From contig DASXAO010000085.1 of NCBI GenBank assembly GCA_036406675.1, forward strand, positions 55,117-119,116: 64,000 bases of DNA. Reading direction: 5' to 3'. Position numbers and translations under genes: made by a program. Below, piece by piece: positions 47,818 through 56,425 of this stretch. The DNA comes from SCGC-AG-212-J23 sp036406675. GTDB taxonomy: Bacteria; Pseudomonadota; Gammaproteobacteria; Burkholderiales; SG8-39. The notes under the pieces were generated by a model, which was given only the letters and a program-made list of their open reading frames with translations, ran no database searches and was not told the DNA's origin. Numbering within the stretch: the stretch's first letter is position 1; the number at the start of each line of letters is the position of its first letter.

Positions 47818-49221
47818 CTACCGGCCCTGCGCCCCGCCCGCCATGGGGTCCGGCCACGCGGGAGGATGCACCCCGAGCGGGACCGGCGGCCTGCTCCAGT
47901 ATGGCGGTGTGTGCGTAAGCCGCACCACCGGCTGGAGATAACGGATCCTCCCGAGCGGCGTTTCCATCTCGCCCATCAGCGCTCGCAACTCGTCGTCGGG
48001 CAGGTCCGCCGGAACTTCGTCGACGGCGCCCTGAGGCAGCAGACCGCGGTCGACGATCCACTTGCCCACGCGCGCGAGCGCCACCCTGACGAGCCAGCTT
48101 CCCCCTTCTCGCGCGCGGCGCTCGAGCGCGAGCGTGGCGCCGAAGGCCATCAGGTAACCGCTCACGTAATCGATTGCCGACACCGGAAGGTATTGAGGCC
48201 TGCCGTCCTTCGCCGAGAGCTCCGCCATGCCGCTGACCGACTGCACGATGCTGTCGAAGCCGCGCCGCGCGCGCCACGGCCCGGTGACGTCCCAGGCGCA
48301 GAGCGACACGCAAACGATCCCCGGGCGCAGCGCCGCGAGCGCTTCCGGCGAAAGGCCGCGCGCCGCGAGCGTCCCCGGCCGATAGGACTGCGAGAAGACG
48401 TCGCTTTGCGCGATCAGGCGCTCCAGCGCCGCCCGGTCTTCGGCGACCCTGAGATCGAGCCGCGCCGAGAGCTTGCCGATGCCGGTGTCGACATCCATCG
48501 GGCCGGAATCGGGCAGGTGCGCCGCGCTGATCTTCATCACGTCCGCGCCGTGCTCTGCAAGGCTGCGCGCGCAAGTGGGACCCGCGAGCACGCGGGTGAG
48601 GTCGAGCACGCGCACGCCCTCGAGCGGTCTCGCGCCTTTCGCGACTCTCTCGGGCGGCGCATCGCCGATGCGGACAATCTCGATGAGCGGGCGCGACGCG
48701 ACGGCTTTCGCCTGCGGATGGCGCTGCCACTCGGCCGCGCTGCGCACGAAACCCGCGCAGCCCGCGGCAGCGTGGATGGCGTCCTCCAGCGCTTCGCCCG
48801 CCCAGCTTGCGCTCCTCCGCTCGGCTTGCTGCCGGTCCGGTTCGGCCTGCAGCACTTTCAGCGCCGCTTCGCGGTGATTGGGGAAATTGCAGTGGATGCT
48901 GATCCAGCCGTCGCGCACGGGGTAGAACCCGCTCAGCGGATCCCACTGGGGCGGCGGCGGGCGCCCGCCGATTTTCAGATAGCGCGCGCTCCTGAGCGAA
49001 GCCGCGGCGGCGCGCAGGTCGACCGCGACCCCCTGGCGCGGCAGCCCGCGCAGCTCGCCGAATCGCGCCACGGCCAGGCCGAGCGCCGCGAGCGCCGCCG
49101 CGCCGGCCGTGCCTACCCGGTAGCGCGTCCGCACGACCGGGTCGGCCCCGGCGATATCGGGCAGGGCCGCGGTTTCCATTCCGGCGGCGGCGAGGACCTC
49201 GCGCAGCGCGGCGAGCGGCAT
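47818..49221 (-). CDS. CaiB/BaiF-type CoA-transferase, domain order unusual
   Basis: A 467-aa family III CoA-transferase-like protein. The canonical opening motif of the family, RVLDLTRVLAGP, occurs at residues 204-215 rather than near the N-terminus; residues 1-190 look like the other half (DPLSGFYPVRDGWISIHCNFPNH). GADVMKISAAHLP follows. So the domain order is permuted compared with the usual proteins. It moves CoA between acids. It is the third gene in the MmgE/acyl-CoA synthetase operon, two bases after the synthetase stop. Confidence 0.92.
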   Translation of the reverse strand: MPLAALREVLAAAGMETAALPDIAGADPVVRTRYRVGTAGAAALAALGLAVARFGELRGLPRQGVAVDLRAAAASLRSARYLKIGGRPPPPQWDPLSGFYPVRDGWISIHCNFPNHREAALKVLQAEPDRQQAERRSASWAGEALEDAIHAAAGCAGFVRSAAEWQRHPQAKAVASRPLIEIVRIGDAPPERVAKGARPLEGVRVLDLTRVLAGPTCARSLAEHGADVMKISAAHLPDSGPMDVDTGIGKLSARLDLRVAEDRAALERLIAQSDVFSQSYRPGTLAARGLSPEALAALRPGIVCVSLCAWDVTGPWRARRGFDSIVQSVSGMAELSAKDGRPQYLPVSAIDYVSGYLMAFGATLALERRAREGGSWLVRVALARVGKWIVDRGLLPQGAVDEVPADLPDDELRALMGEMETPLGRIRYLQPVVRLTHTPPYWSRPPVPLGVHPPAWPDPMAGGAQGR

Positions 49222-49223
49222 GC

Positions 49224-51170
49224 CTAGCCTTTCAGCGCCAGGCGCGCGTCGACCGCGACCACGCCGTGCGCCTTGACCATGAGCGGATTGATCTCGGCTT
49301 CCGCGACCGGCCGACCCGCGACGAGGGCGAGGCGAGAAAAATCGGACACCGCTCTCGCGAGCGCCTTGGCATCGCCGCGCGGCAGATTGCGATAGCCGCG
49401 GATCGTCGCAAGCCCTTTCACCCGCTCGATCATGCGCTCCGCCTCTTCCGCGGTCACGGGCGCCAGTGCGAGCGAGTAGTCGCGGTAGAGCTCGGCAAGC
49501 GTTCCGCCGGCGCCCACGAGGATCAAGGGTCCGACTACCGGATCGTCGCGGTAGCCGACGATCGCCTCGGCGAGGCCGTGCTCCATTTTCTGCACCAGGA
49601 CGGCTTTCTTGCCCCACCGCGCGATCTTCTCGAGGACTTGTTCTTTGCTTTGAACGTCGAGGGCGATCCCCCCAACCTCGGTCTTGTGCTCCGCGTCGAG
49701 CACCTTCACCGCGACGGGGTACGGCAATGCGTGCGCAAAGTCGGGGGCACGGGCGATCGCGTGCATCGCTACGGGGACACCCAGGGATTCGGCGAGAGCG
49801 AAAGCGTCCGGCACCAGCGTCGGCGCCGGCAGTCGCGGCGGATTGCGCGGGGAGGTCCAGGAAAAGTAGGCGGCGAAGGCGTCGGCGCAGGCTTCGGGCG
49901 TGCGAAACGCGGCGATGCCATGCTGCGCGAGCAGGGCGAGCGAGCGCTCGGCGTGCGGCGTGAGAAAGACCGCCAGCGGCTTCGCGCTCCCCTTTGCCGA
50001 GGCGGCCACGATCGGCTCGATTGCGAGCCCCGGATGGAACTGCGCCGACGAGCCCACCGTGGCGAGCACCGCGTCGCATTGCGGAGAGTCGAGGAGCTTC
50101 TCGAGCGTCTCCTGATAGACGCGCGGCGTCGCCGTCATGGTCAGGTCGTGCACCGGGGCGTCCGGGCGCGGCCCGACGGCCTCGATTCCCGCGACGCCGA
50201 GCCGGTCGACCACCGTGCCGGCGCCGCCCCCCGTGGTGGTCACCACGGCGATGCGCCCGGCGCGCGCCAGGTCCGGCGGCCGGCGTCCCTGCAGGAGCGG
50301 CGCAGCCTCGATCAGCGTCTCGAGCACGTCGACCCGGAGGATGCCGCAGTCGCGGAAGTAGGCGTCGACCGCGGCGTCGGCTCCGGCGAGCGCGCCGGTG
50401 TGCGAGCGCGCGAGCGCCTCGCCCAACGCCGAGCGCCCGAGCTTGTAGGCGACGACGGGCTTGCCGGCCGAATGCGCCCTGCGCGCAGCGCGCGCGAGCC
50501 GTTCGGCGTCCCGGATGGTCTCGAGAAAGAGCAGGATGACTCGCGTCTCGGCGTCTTCGGCGAGCAGCTCGACCAGCTCCCCTACCCCGAGGTCGCACTC
50601 GTTGCCCACAGACACCAGCTTGGCGAAGCCCAGCCCGCGCGCCGCGCCGCGCGAGAGCACCGTGCCGAGCATGGTGCCGCTTTGCGACACGACGCTGGTG
50701 CCGCCCGGCGGCAGCGCCTCCATCTCCAGGATGGCGTTGACCGTGAGCGCGAGGCGGCCCGGGATATCCACCACGCCCATGCTGTTCGGGCCGAGCAGGC
50801 GCACGCCCAGCGCTCTGGCCGTTTCAACGAGTTTCTTCTGTCTTTCGAAACCGCCGCGCCCGGCGTCGGCGAAGCCGTTGCTGTAGATGCTCGCGACCGG
50901 CACGCGCTTGCGGCCGCAATCCTCGATCGCAGCCTCGACGTCCTCGACCATGATGAAGGCATGGTCGACGTCGACCGGCGCTGCCGCGAGCGTCGGGTAC
51001 GCGGTTTCGCCCAGCACCTCCTTGCGGCCGGCATTCACCGGGACGATGCGCCCGGAATAGCCGTGCTTGCGCAGGTAGCGCTGCGGGCGCGCGGTGTTCT
51101 TGGCCGCGTCGCCCGACGCGCCGATCAACGCCACCGCGCGCGGGCGGAACAGCGCCTCGCCGAGCGTCAT
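49224..51170 (-). CDS. NDP-forming acyl-CoA synthetase (acetate--CoA ligase type)
   Basis: A 648-aa fused protein. The N-terminal CoA-binding domain has ALIGASGDAAKNTARPQRYL, the middle succinyl-CoA-synthetase-like part GTSVVSQSGTMLGTVLSRG and ARSHTGALAG, and the C-terminal ATP-grasp domain VAVKVLDAEHKTEVGGIALD and PLILVGAGGTLAELYRD. It activates an acid to its CoA thioester with ADP release. ATGA overlap with MmgE/PrpD upstream and near-contact with the CoA-transferase downstream, so the three form a carboxylic acid pathway. Confidence 0.93.
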   Translation of the reverse strand: MTLGEALFRPRAVALIGASGDAAKNTARPQRYLRKHGYSGRIVPVNAGRKEVLGETAYPTLAAAPVDVDHAFIMVEDVEAAIEDCGRKRVPVASIYSNGFADAGRGGFERQKKLVETARALGVRLLGPNSMGVVDIPGRLALTVNAILEMEALPPGGTSVVSQSGTMLGTVLSRGAARGLGFAKLVSVGNECDLGVGELVELLAEDAETRVILLFLETIRDAERLARAARRAHSAGKPVVAYKLGRSALGEALARSHTGALAGADAAVDAYFRDCGILRVDVLETLIEAAPLLQGRRPPDLARAGRIAVVTTTGGGAGTVVDRLGVAGIEAVGPRPDAPVHDLTMTATPRVYQETLEKLLDSPQCDAVLATVGSSAQFHPGLAIEPIVAASAKGSAKPLAVFLTPHAERSLALLAQHGIAAFRTPEACADAFAAYFSWTSPRNPPRLPAPTLVPDAFALAESLGVPVAMHAIARAPDFAHALPYPVAVKVLDAEHKTEVGGIALDVQSKEQVLEKIARWGKKAVLVQKMEHGLAEAIVGYRDDPVVGPLILVGAGGTLAELYRDYSLALAPVTAEEAERMIERVKGLATIRGYRNLPRGDAKALARAVSDFSRLALVAGRPVAEAEINPLMVKAHGVVAVDARLALKG

Positions 51171-52462
51171 CGCCCGTCGAGCGCCCACAGGCGAGCGAGC
51201 TCCTCCTTCGCCCGCTCCGGGCCGATCACCGGCGCTGCGAGCTCGAGGTACTTGTCCTCGAGCTGCGCGTCGGAGAGCGGCGCGTCCGGATCGCCGATGC
51301 GCGTCGGCTGCAGGTGCTCGGCACGCCGCCCGCCGGCCTGGATCGCGACGCGCGCCGCGCGCTGCGTCGGGAACGCCGCGTCGAGCTCTGGATCGAGCGA
51401 TACGCGGATGCGCTTCATCAGCGCCCGTGTCGCCGGATCCCCGATCCGCCCGCTTTCGAACGCCGCCAGCCGCACGCTGCCGTGCGTCAGTCCCGTGGCC
51501 ACGACGTACTTCAGCGAGAAGCGCGCCTCGGCCGGGGTTGCGGGATTCTCGTAGTGCGCCACCTCGAGCCCGGCGCGATAGGTCGCGACTTCGACGCTTT
51601 CTATCTCATTGCAATGAATATTCAACTTCTTCTGCAACGCCAGGGCGCCGTCGATGGCGGCAAACGTGTGGCCGCAGCAGGCATGGTTCTTGAACGTCAT
51701 GCGCGTGATGTGGAAGTCCTCGCCGAGCGTCGCGAGCGCCTTCTCCCAGTCGGGGCCGGCGCCCATGGCACGGCCGTAGCCCGCCTCGCCTTCCATGACG
51801 TCGAGCGAGCCGGTGACGCCTTCGCGCGCGGCGAGCGCGGCGAGCACGCCGGCTTCGGCGGCATGGCCCGCGTGCAGCGGCTTCGACATGGAATCCATGC
51901 GGAAGGCCTGCTGCAGTCCGGCCGAGAACGTCGCCACCGTCGCGAGGGCGTGCGCGAACCGGCCCGCGTCGAGCGCGAGCGCTTCCGCGGCAGCCGCGGC
52001 GGCGCCGAAGCAGCCGATCGTCCCGGTGTTGTGCCAGTACTTGTAATGCGCGCGCCCCATGGCGGCACCGATGCGGGTGGAGATTTCGTACCCCACCACG
52101 ATCGCCCGAAGCAGATTTTCCTCTTCCGAAAGGGAAAAGGCGGCCGCAATGGTCGGCGCGCCGGGGTGGTAGATGCCGTCGCGGAAGATGTCGTCCACCT
52201 CGGCGGTGTGCGCCGCGGTCGCGTTGATGAGCGCGGCCACGCGCGCCGTGGCCTTCCTGCCGAGCGCGAGCCGCGCCGCGCCGCGGTCGAGCTCGCCGGC
52301 GAGCGCCGTCTCGAGAAGCGTCGCGGGCGGCAGCACCGCGCCCGGATAGAGCGCGGCGTGCCAGTCGATCAGCGCGCGCCGCGCGTGGTGCAGCACTTCG
52401 CGCGGGATCGGTTCCCGGCGGAAGCGCGCCGCCCAGGCGGCGCAACGCTCGACGACGTGCAT
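51167..52462 (-). CDS. MmgE/PrpD family protein
   Basis: A 431-aa all-helical lyase/dehydratase-like protein: ARRALIDWHAALYPGAVLPP, INATAAHTAEVDDIFRDGIYHPG, TIGCFGAAAAAAEAL, KPLHAGHAAEAGVLAALAAREG (the HAG motif) and FKNHACCGHTFAAIDG. The family includes methylcitrate dehydratase, cis-aconitate decarboxylase and others. It probably dehydrates, isomerises or decarboxylates a tricarboxylic or dicarboxylic acid before CoA activation. It is the first gene of the three-gene operon. Confidence 0.93.
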   Translation of the reverse strand: MHVVERCAAWAARFRREPIPREVLHHARRALIDWHAALYPGAVLPPATLLETALAGELDRGAARLALGRKATARVAALINATAAHTAEVDDIFRDGIYHPGAPTIAAAFSLSEEENLLRAIVVGYEISTRIGAAMGRAHYKYWHNTGTIGCFGAAAAAAEALALDAGRFAHALATVATFSAGLQQAFRMDSMSKPLHAGHAAEAGVLAALAAREGVTGSLDVMEGEAGYGRAMGAGPDWEKALATLGEDFHITRMTFKNHACCGHTFAAIDGALALQKKLNIHCNEIESVEVATYRAGLEVAHYENPATPAEARFSLKYVVATGLTHGSVRLAAFESGRIGDPATRALMKRIRVSLDPELDAAFPTQRAARVAIQAGGRRAEHLQPTRIGDPDAPLSDAQLEDKYLELAAPVIGPERAKEELARLWALDGR

Positions 52463-52526
52463 TGCGGCAAATCTAACACGAGGCTCCTCTCCAAAGGGCG
52501 CACAATCGGCGCACCGGAGGTGCGCC

Positions 52527-52769
52527 ATGCAGCCGAGCAAGAAGGACAAGCCGATCGGCGTGTGCAGCGTGTGCCAGGCCGCTTCCAACCGGCGCGAAGC
52601 GCTCAATCACCGCTGCGAGAAGGTGGTGGGCGGCCGGCGCTGCGCGGGCGTGGTGAAGAGCGCGGTCAACACGCTCTGGGACGAATGCGAGTCCTGCCAC
52701 GCCACCGGCAAGGTCGGGCCGCTGCCCTGCAGCGAATGCGAGAGCTTCGGCTGGAAGCTCTACGCGTAG
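52527..52769 (+). CDS. Small zinc-finger-like protein, 80 aa
   Basis: An 80-aa Cys-rich protein. Cys residues occur as CSVCQA, RCEK...RCAG, CESCHA and CSEC, enough for two zinc ribbons. A GGAGG site precedes the ATG. The sequence is full of Lys, Arg and Trp near the end (GWKLYA). A nucleic-acid or protein contact role is likely. It is divergent from MmgE/PrpD and its 3' end overlaps the convergent hydrolase gene by 10 bases. Confidence 0.85.
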   Translation: MQPSKKDKPIGVCSVCQAASNRREALNHRCEKVVGGRRCAGVVKSAVNTLWDECESCHATGKVGPLPCSECESFGWKLYA

Positions 52770-53482
52770 GGCACGACGAAGGCTTCCGAGCGCTCGAGGA
52801 AGCTCTCGACCACGGCGCTCATGCGCTCGGGCTGGTCGACCTCGATACTGTGCGCCGCGTCCCACACGTAGACGAGGAACGCGCGAGGAAGCCTGCTCTT
52901 GAGGAGCCGCATGGTCTCGGCGTGGATGATGCGGTCCTCCGTGCCGTGGAGGATCAGCGTGGTCGCGCTTACCCGGGAAATGCTTTCCAGAAGGGCGGCG
53001 TCGTTGCCGTCCTCGGCCCCGTAGTGCGCCAGCATCGCGCGGTTGCGCGCTTCGATGTCCTCCGGCTTCTTCTCGTACGCGATCTTTTCGGGATGAGCGA
53101 ATAGCGCCTTGTAGAAGGCGTGCGGATTCTTGCGCAGCGCCGGGTCGATGGTCTGCAGCCCCGCCGGGCACTCGAGCACCAGGTGATCGACGAGCCGGGG
53201 ACGCTCGAGCGCGAGCCACAGCGCCACCGCGCCGCCGAAGGAGCAGCCCATGACGTCGCAGGCCGTACCGACGTTCCTTTCGATGTAGTCGCCGACCCGG
53301 TGCGCCAGGCCTTGCCGGGAAGTCAGCTGCGCTTCGGTTTCGGTGCCATCGAAGCCCGGGAAGGTGGGCAGGTGCAGCGTGCGGGTCCGCGCCAGGCGCT
53401 CGAGCACCGCCGTCCAGCGCACCCCGCCCGCCGGGTGCAGGTAGACGAGGGGGCGGCCGCTGCCGCGCTGTTCCACCTTCAC
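52760..53482 (-). CDS. Alpha/beta hydrolase
   Basis: A 240-aa hydrolase: LVYLHPAGGVRWTAV (oxyanion), DVMGCSFGGAVALWLAL (Ser), LILHGTEDRIIHAET (Asp) and VWDAAHSIEVDQP (His). GTG at 53482 overlaps the stop of the luciferase-like monooxygenase (GTGA), so the two are coupled. A lactone or ester formed by the monooxygenase may be its substrate, which is inference. Confidence 0.91.
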   Translation of the reverse strand: MKVEQRGSGRPLVYLHPAGGVRWTAVLERLARTRTLHLPTFPGFDGTETEAQLTSRQGLAHRVGDYIERNVGTACDVMGCSFGGAVALWLALERPRLVDHLVLECPAGLQTIDPALRKNPHAFYKALFAHPEKIAYEKKPEDIEARNRAMLAHYGAEDGNDAALLESISRVSATTLILHGTEDRIIHAETMRLLKSRLPRAFLVYVWDAAHSIEVDQPERMSAVVESFLERSEAFVVPYA

Positions 53483-54603
53483 AGCTGCCTCACGTGCGGA
53501 GCCACCCGGTCGCGGAAGAGCTCCATGCCGCGCCGGACCACCGCGTCGGGCAGGTCGCCGACCTTCATCGTGAAGTTGAAGATGCCGTTGCCGAGCTCGG
53601 CGTGGATGCGCCGGATCTGCTGCACCACGCTTTCGGGGCTGCCGCACAGGACCATGCCGCCCGCGATCTGCTCCTCCAGCGTGGCGGCCTCGCGCTTCGC
53701 CAGCCGGTTCTGCATGCGGCCGCGGTTGGCTTCGTCCTGGTAGTAGCGGGTCTTCTGCAGCACCAGGCGCCCGGCGGTGCGCATGCCGCCCATCAGCACG
53801 CGGTCGAAGTACTTGCGCGCTTCCCTGAGCGCGTCTTTCGCCTCGTCGTCGGTCTCGGCGATGACGGTGTGCATGCCGATGAGGATGTGCTCCGGCGCCG
53901 GCTCCCAGCCGGCGGCGCGCGCCGCTTCGCGGTAGACCTGGATGCACTCCTTGGCGAGGGCGAGGTCGGAGATCAGCACCATGCCCATGGTGGCGCGCAT
54001 CTCGCCGGCGAAGCGCGCCGACTCGAGGCTCGACGCCGAGATCACGAGCGGCGGGTGCGGCTTCTGCAGCGGGCGCGGCCAGATCGAGACCTGGCGGAAC
54101 CGGAAGTGCTCGCCTTCCCAGCCGAACGGCTCGGGCTCGGTCCACGCCTTGAGGATGAGCGCGATCGCCTCGCGCTGGCGCGACCACGATTGGTCCGGCG
54201 GGATGTTGTACGCGATGTACTCGTGCGGGATGCCGCGCATCAGCCCGGCGACCAGGCGTCCGCCGCTCATGCAGTCGAGCATCGCGTACTCCTCGGCGAC
54301 GCGCACCGGGTTATTGAGCGGCACGAGGTTGCCCATCATCGCGATGCGGATCTTCCGCGTCGGGTACGCGAGCGCGCCGCCGATCAGGTTGCAGTTCGCC
54401 ATCAGCCCGTACGGGCTGAAGTGGTGCTCGTTGCAGCCTACCCAGTCGAAGCCGCAGCGCTCGGCGTACACCATCGTGTCGACGTAGTCGCGGTAGAGCT
54501 CGTGCGCGCGCGCCGGATCGAACATGCGGTTCGGCGTCGGCCACTCCGGCGTGACTTCCTTCACGCCGGTGAACGGCATTAAATGGAAAAAGCAGAATTT
54601 CAA
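53479..54603 (-). CDS. LLM-class flavin-dependent oxidoreductase
   Basis: A 374-aa luciferase-like monooxygenase. TIM-barrel motifs include VGCNEHHFSPYGLMANCN, KIRIAMMGNLVPLNNPVRVAEEYAMLD (start of the classical LLM phrase) and CGSPESVVQQIRRIH. It oxidises an organic substrate with reduced FMN. The start codon is TTG at 54603 (MKFCFFHLMPF), the usual family opening; an ATG at 54579 is the alternative. Coupled to the hydrolase at 52760. Confidence 0.93.
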   Translation of the reverse strand: MKFCFFHLMPFTGVKEVTPEWPTPNRMFDPARAHELYRDYVDTMVYAERCGFDWVGCNEHHFSPYGLMANCNLIGGALAYPTRKIRIAMMGNLVPLNNPVRVAEEYAMLDCMSGGRLVAGLMRGIPHEYIAYNIPPDQSWSRQREAIALILKAWTEPEPFGWEGEHFRFRQVSIWPRPLQKPHPPLVISASSLESARFAGEMRATMGMVLISDLALAKECIQVYREAARAAGWEPAPEHILIGMHTVIAETDDEAKDALREARKYFDRVLMGGMRTAGRLVLQKTRYYQDEANRGRMQNRLAKREAATLEEQIAGGMVLCGSPESVVQQIRRIHAELGNGIFNFTMKVGDLPDAVVRRGMELFRDRVAPHVRQL

Positions 54604-54677
54604 GGCAGGCTCGCCGCGAGGGGCGCGCGTATTATAGGGAGCGCTGAAGCCTCATAACACCGATAAAGGGAGAACAA

Positions 54678-55199
54678 ATGGCACAGCAAAACGTCATGCA
54701 CAACCCGTACGGCGCGCCGCGCGCCATGGTCGGCGACGCCGCCGAGCAATTCCAGCCGGTCAAGCTGTTCGCCGTTTCCGGGCGTATCGGCCGCGCGCGC
54801 TACGTCGTCTACAGCATGCTGGTCTCGCTGCTCATCATGACCGTCGCCACCATGTCCATGGCGTTCCTCGGCCCGGTCGGGATCGCGGTCCTGGTGGTGG
54901 GCTACATCGCGATGTTCGTGCTCCAGATCATGCTCACCATCCAGCGCAGCCACGACTTCAACATGACCGGCTGGTTCGCGCTGCTCGCCCTCGTGCCGCT
55001 GGTGAACCTGCTGTTCTGGTTCGTTCCCGGCACCGATGGGCCGAACCAGTTCGGCGCCAAGACGCCGCCGAACTCGGTCGGCGTGCTGGTCTGCGTATGG
55101 ATCGTGCCGGTGGTCTTCGTGCTCGGAATCATGGCGGCGGTCGCGATCCCGGCGTACCAGGACTACGCGAAGCGCGCCGCGACGGTCCAGACCCGCTAG
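54678..55199 (+). CDS. DUF805 membrane protein with pilin-like tail
   Basis: A 173-aa protein with four membrane helices. DUF805 hallmarks: FAVSGRIGRARYVVYSM, TIQRSHDFNMTGWFALL and FVPGTDGPNQFG. After the DUF805 part the last helix reads VLGIMAAVAIPAYQDYAKRA, which is exactly the N-terminal type IV pilin pattern, though here it is C-terminal. Function unknown. AGGGAGAA before the ATG. It converges on the VOC gene; the CTAG of its stop lies next to that of the neighbour. Confidence 0.9.
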   Translation: MAQQNVMHNPYGAPRAMVGDAAEQFQPVKLFAVSGRIGRARYVVYSMLVSLLIMTVATMSMAFLGPVGIAVLVVGYIAMFVLQIMLTIQRSHDFNMTGWFALLALVPLVNLLFWFVPGTDGPNQFGAKTPPNSVGVLVCVWIVPVVFVLGIMAAVAIPAYQDYAKRAATVQTR

Positions 55200-55679
55200 C
55201 TAGGCCTTTCGCTTCTGCCAGTCCTCGAGCGTGCGCCGGGCCCGGTTTGATTCCGGGTCCATCGCGCGCTCGTGGTTGTCGCGCTTCGCGGTGAGCTCGA
55301 TCACGTAGCCGTTGGGGTCGCGGAAGTAGATCGAGTCGATGAAGCCGTGGTCCGAGATGCCGCGCGTCTCGACGCCCGCGCGCTTGCCCTTCTCGAGCAT
55401 CGCGAGCAGGTCCGCGTGCTTCACCTCGAGCGCGATGTGCAGGTCGTAGTCGTGCTGCGCCTTGAACTCGAACGGCATGTCGGGCGCCTCGAAGAACGCG
55501 AGGCAGGAGCCGTCGTCCATGCGGTAGAAGGTGTGCAGCGTATCGGTGCGCCGCCCGGTCGTCGACTGCTTGATCCAGAGCGACTGCGCGAGCGGCAGGC
55601 CGAGGAAGTCCTCGTAGAACTTGCGCGTCTCCTCGGAGTCGCGGCAGCGGTACGCGTTGTGGTGCAGGCCCTTGATCAC
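55200..55679 (-). CDS. VOC/glyoxalase family protein
   Basis: A 159-aa single VOC protein: LHHNAYRCRDSEETRKFYEDFLGLPLAQ, FYRMDDGSCLAFFEAPDMPF, DLHIALEVKHADLLAML and IYFRDPNGYVIELTAKRDNH, with His/His/Glu ligand positions kept. It could be a dioxygenase or an isomerase; substrate unknown. GTG 55679 overlaps the GST stop by four bases, so it is coupled to the GST. Confidence 0.92.
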   Translation of the reverse strand: MIKGLHHNAYRCRDSEETRKFYEDFLGLPLAQSLWIKQSTTGRRTDTLHTFYRMDDGSCLAFFEAPDMPFEFKAQHDYDLHIALEVKHADLLAMLEKGKRAGVETRGISDHGFIDSIYFRDPNGYVIELTAKRDNHERAMDPESNRARRTLEDWQKRKA

Positions 55680-56350
55680 AGCGTCGCGAACTGCTGTTCT
55701 TTGACCGCGTCGCGGAAGCCGTAGAACACCTCGTTCACCTTGCCCCAGCTCCTCAGCCGCTTCATGTTCTCGAGCCAGCGCTTCACGTTCGGATAGGCGG
55801 CGAAGTCCATGCGGATGATCTCGCCGAGCGAAACGAACCCCACGCCCAGATAATCGGCGATGGTGATCTTGTCGCCGCAGAGGTAGTTGGCGCGCGGCCC
55901 GAGCCAGTGCTGGTCGAGGAGCTTGAGCCAGTTCTGCGCCTTCTCCTTGGACCACTCGAGGCAGGCCTGCTGCGCCGCGTCGGTCGGACGCTTGTTGTTG
56001 GGGAAGATCTGCGGGTAGATGAAGCCGTAGCCGTACTCGCGGTAGAACTGGGTGTTCAGCCAGTCCATCATCTCGTTCACCTTGGCGCGGCTCTTCAGGT
56101 CCTTGGGATAGGCGGGCGAATTCACCTTGTCGGCGAGGTACTTGAGGATGGCGGAGGATTCGGTCAGGCGGAAGCCCTCGTCTTCCAGCACCGGCACCTG
56201 GCGGTTGGGATTGATGGTGGTGAAGGGGGGCTTGTAGTGATCGCCCTTCATCAGGTCGACGGTCACTTCCTCCACCGGGATGTTGTGCTCCGCGACGAAC
56301 AGGCGCACGGGACGACTGGTCATGGAGACCGGGTGCATGTAGAGCTTCAT
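55676..56350 (-). CDS. Glutathione S-transferase
   Basis: A 224-aa GST. The thioredoxin-fold domain has LYMHPVSMTSRPVRLFVAEH and NPNRQVPVLEDEGFRLTESSAILKYLADK (the ES glutathione-binding pair), the C-terminal helical domain RANYLCGDKITIADYLGVGFV. Theta or zeta-like; maleylpyruvate isomerase is one possible role in the gentisate route. GGAGGGATCC before the ATG. It is followed by a coupled VOC gene, so it may process the same substrate. Confidence 0.93.
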   Translation of the reverse strand: MKLYMHPVSMTSRPVRLFVAEHNIPVEEVTVDLMKGDHYKPPFTTINPNRQVPVLEDEGFRLTESSAILKYLADKVNSPAYPKDLKSRAKVNEMMDWLNTQFYREYGYGFIYPQIFPNNKRPTDAAQQACLEWSKEKAQNWLKLLDQHWLGPRANYLCGDKITIADYLGVGFVSLGEIIRMDFAAYPNVKRWLENMKRLRSWGKVNEVFYGFRDAVKEQQFATL

Positions 56351-56425
56351 GGATCCCTCCTTGTCCCGCGGACTATACCCTCTCCGTCGGCGCATGGCCC
56401 GCTGCTTGCCTGTGCCTCGCTCTGA

